NCBI GenBank assembly: GCA_024693325.1
Contig: JAILLA010000091.1
Span: forward strand, 1 to 52,226
From: Solobacterium sp.
GTDB lineage: Bacteria; Bacillota_I; Bacilli_A; Erysipelotrichales; Erysipelotrichaceae
Reading direction: 5' to 3'
Length of the DNA stretch: 52,226 nucleotides
A program made the translations under genes and the position numbers. Under the pieces are notes generated by a model. It made no database searches. It saw only the letters and a list, made by a program, of their open reading frames with translations, and was not told the DNA's origin. Shown here in pieces: positions 52,167 to 52,226 of this stretch. How positions within the stretch are numbered: the stretch's first letter is position 1; the number at the start of each line of letters is the position of its first letter.

Positions 52167-52226
52167 ATGAAAAAAGCTAATCAAGTACTCGACCTACCTG
52201 ATCAGCGAACTTATTATAATGCAGTT
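52167..52226 (+). CDS. Start of an unidentified gene (cut by the window end)
   Basis: An ATG opens a frame of 20 codons running off the window, beginning MKKANQVLDLPDQ. There is no ribosome site; instead a consensus TATAAT ends 6 nt upstream, so if the start is right the mRNA would be nearly leaderless. The piece is too short to assign a family. An alternative is that a later, unseen start is used. Confidence 0.4.
   Translation, partial: MKKANQVLDLPDQRTYYNAV

Overview
The window is a stretch of housekeeping chromosome from a low-to-mid GC Bacillota bacterium, most likely a member of Erysipelotrichia (Erysipelotrichaceae-like). This rests on gene order and protein style, since no rRNA is present. 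Three blocks have Bacilli-type order: tyrS / ccpA-like / ytxG-like / murC; phoH-ybeY-dgkA-cdd-era-recO / glyS-dnaG-rpoD-trmK; and fmt-lepA-hemW. A desulfoferrodoxin, many radical SAM enzymes and the absence of respiratory genes suit an anaerobe. I saw no tRNA, rRNA, CRISPR array, prophage or plasmid functions.

Layout. 1-1686: a complete IS4-family insertion sequence with perfect 17-bp end repeats; the window begins exactly at its left end. 1710-9603 (minus strand): tyrS under a T-box; a four-gene unit of a YtxG-like membrane protein, two paralogous coiled-coil proteins and a CcpA-like regulator; then murC coupled to an uncharacterised protein; then a lipoprotein. 9854-14645: an orphan zinc-ribbon protein, trmB, pnp and a DUF4230 protein. 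14892-17947: a new 34-codon gene, then an autoregulated-looking unit of an XRE regulator and two radical SAM enzymes. 18056-25434: two metal-dependent amidohydrolases, desulfoferrodoxin, and an ABC transporter whose permease carries a giant coiled coil. 25628-29168: rpsO, a DUF1846 gene, a new 47-codon gene, and a PucR-type regulator. 29297-33894: fmt-lepA-hemW-mtnN. 34010-43768: rpsT, then the long dnaG/rpoD and phoH-recO blocks, and rpsU. 43914-48982: rsmE-mtaB-murE-deoC and a ROK kinase. 49134-51500: ftsA-ftsZ. 51853-end: rpmB and the first 20 codons of an unfinished gene.

Most genes lie on the minus strand in tight operons with 1-30 nt overlaps, often ATGA or TAATG junctions. Transcription units can be drawn from clear sigma-A promoters (usually 17-nt spacers, often extended -10) and hairpin-plus-T-run terminators.

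The best candidates for something new are: (1) the XRE / SAM / HemN-like unit with a palindrome on its own -10 box and a separately transcribed 34-aa hydrophobic peptide next door; (2) an FtsA that appears to have lost both phosphate-binding loops of the actin fold; (3) the YtxG-linked pair of hendecad-repeat proteins; (4) the permease with 24- and 35-residue internal repeats. All annotation is by reading alone; no database or folding program was run.
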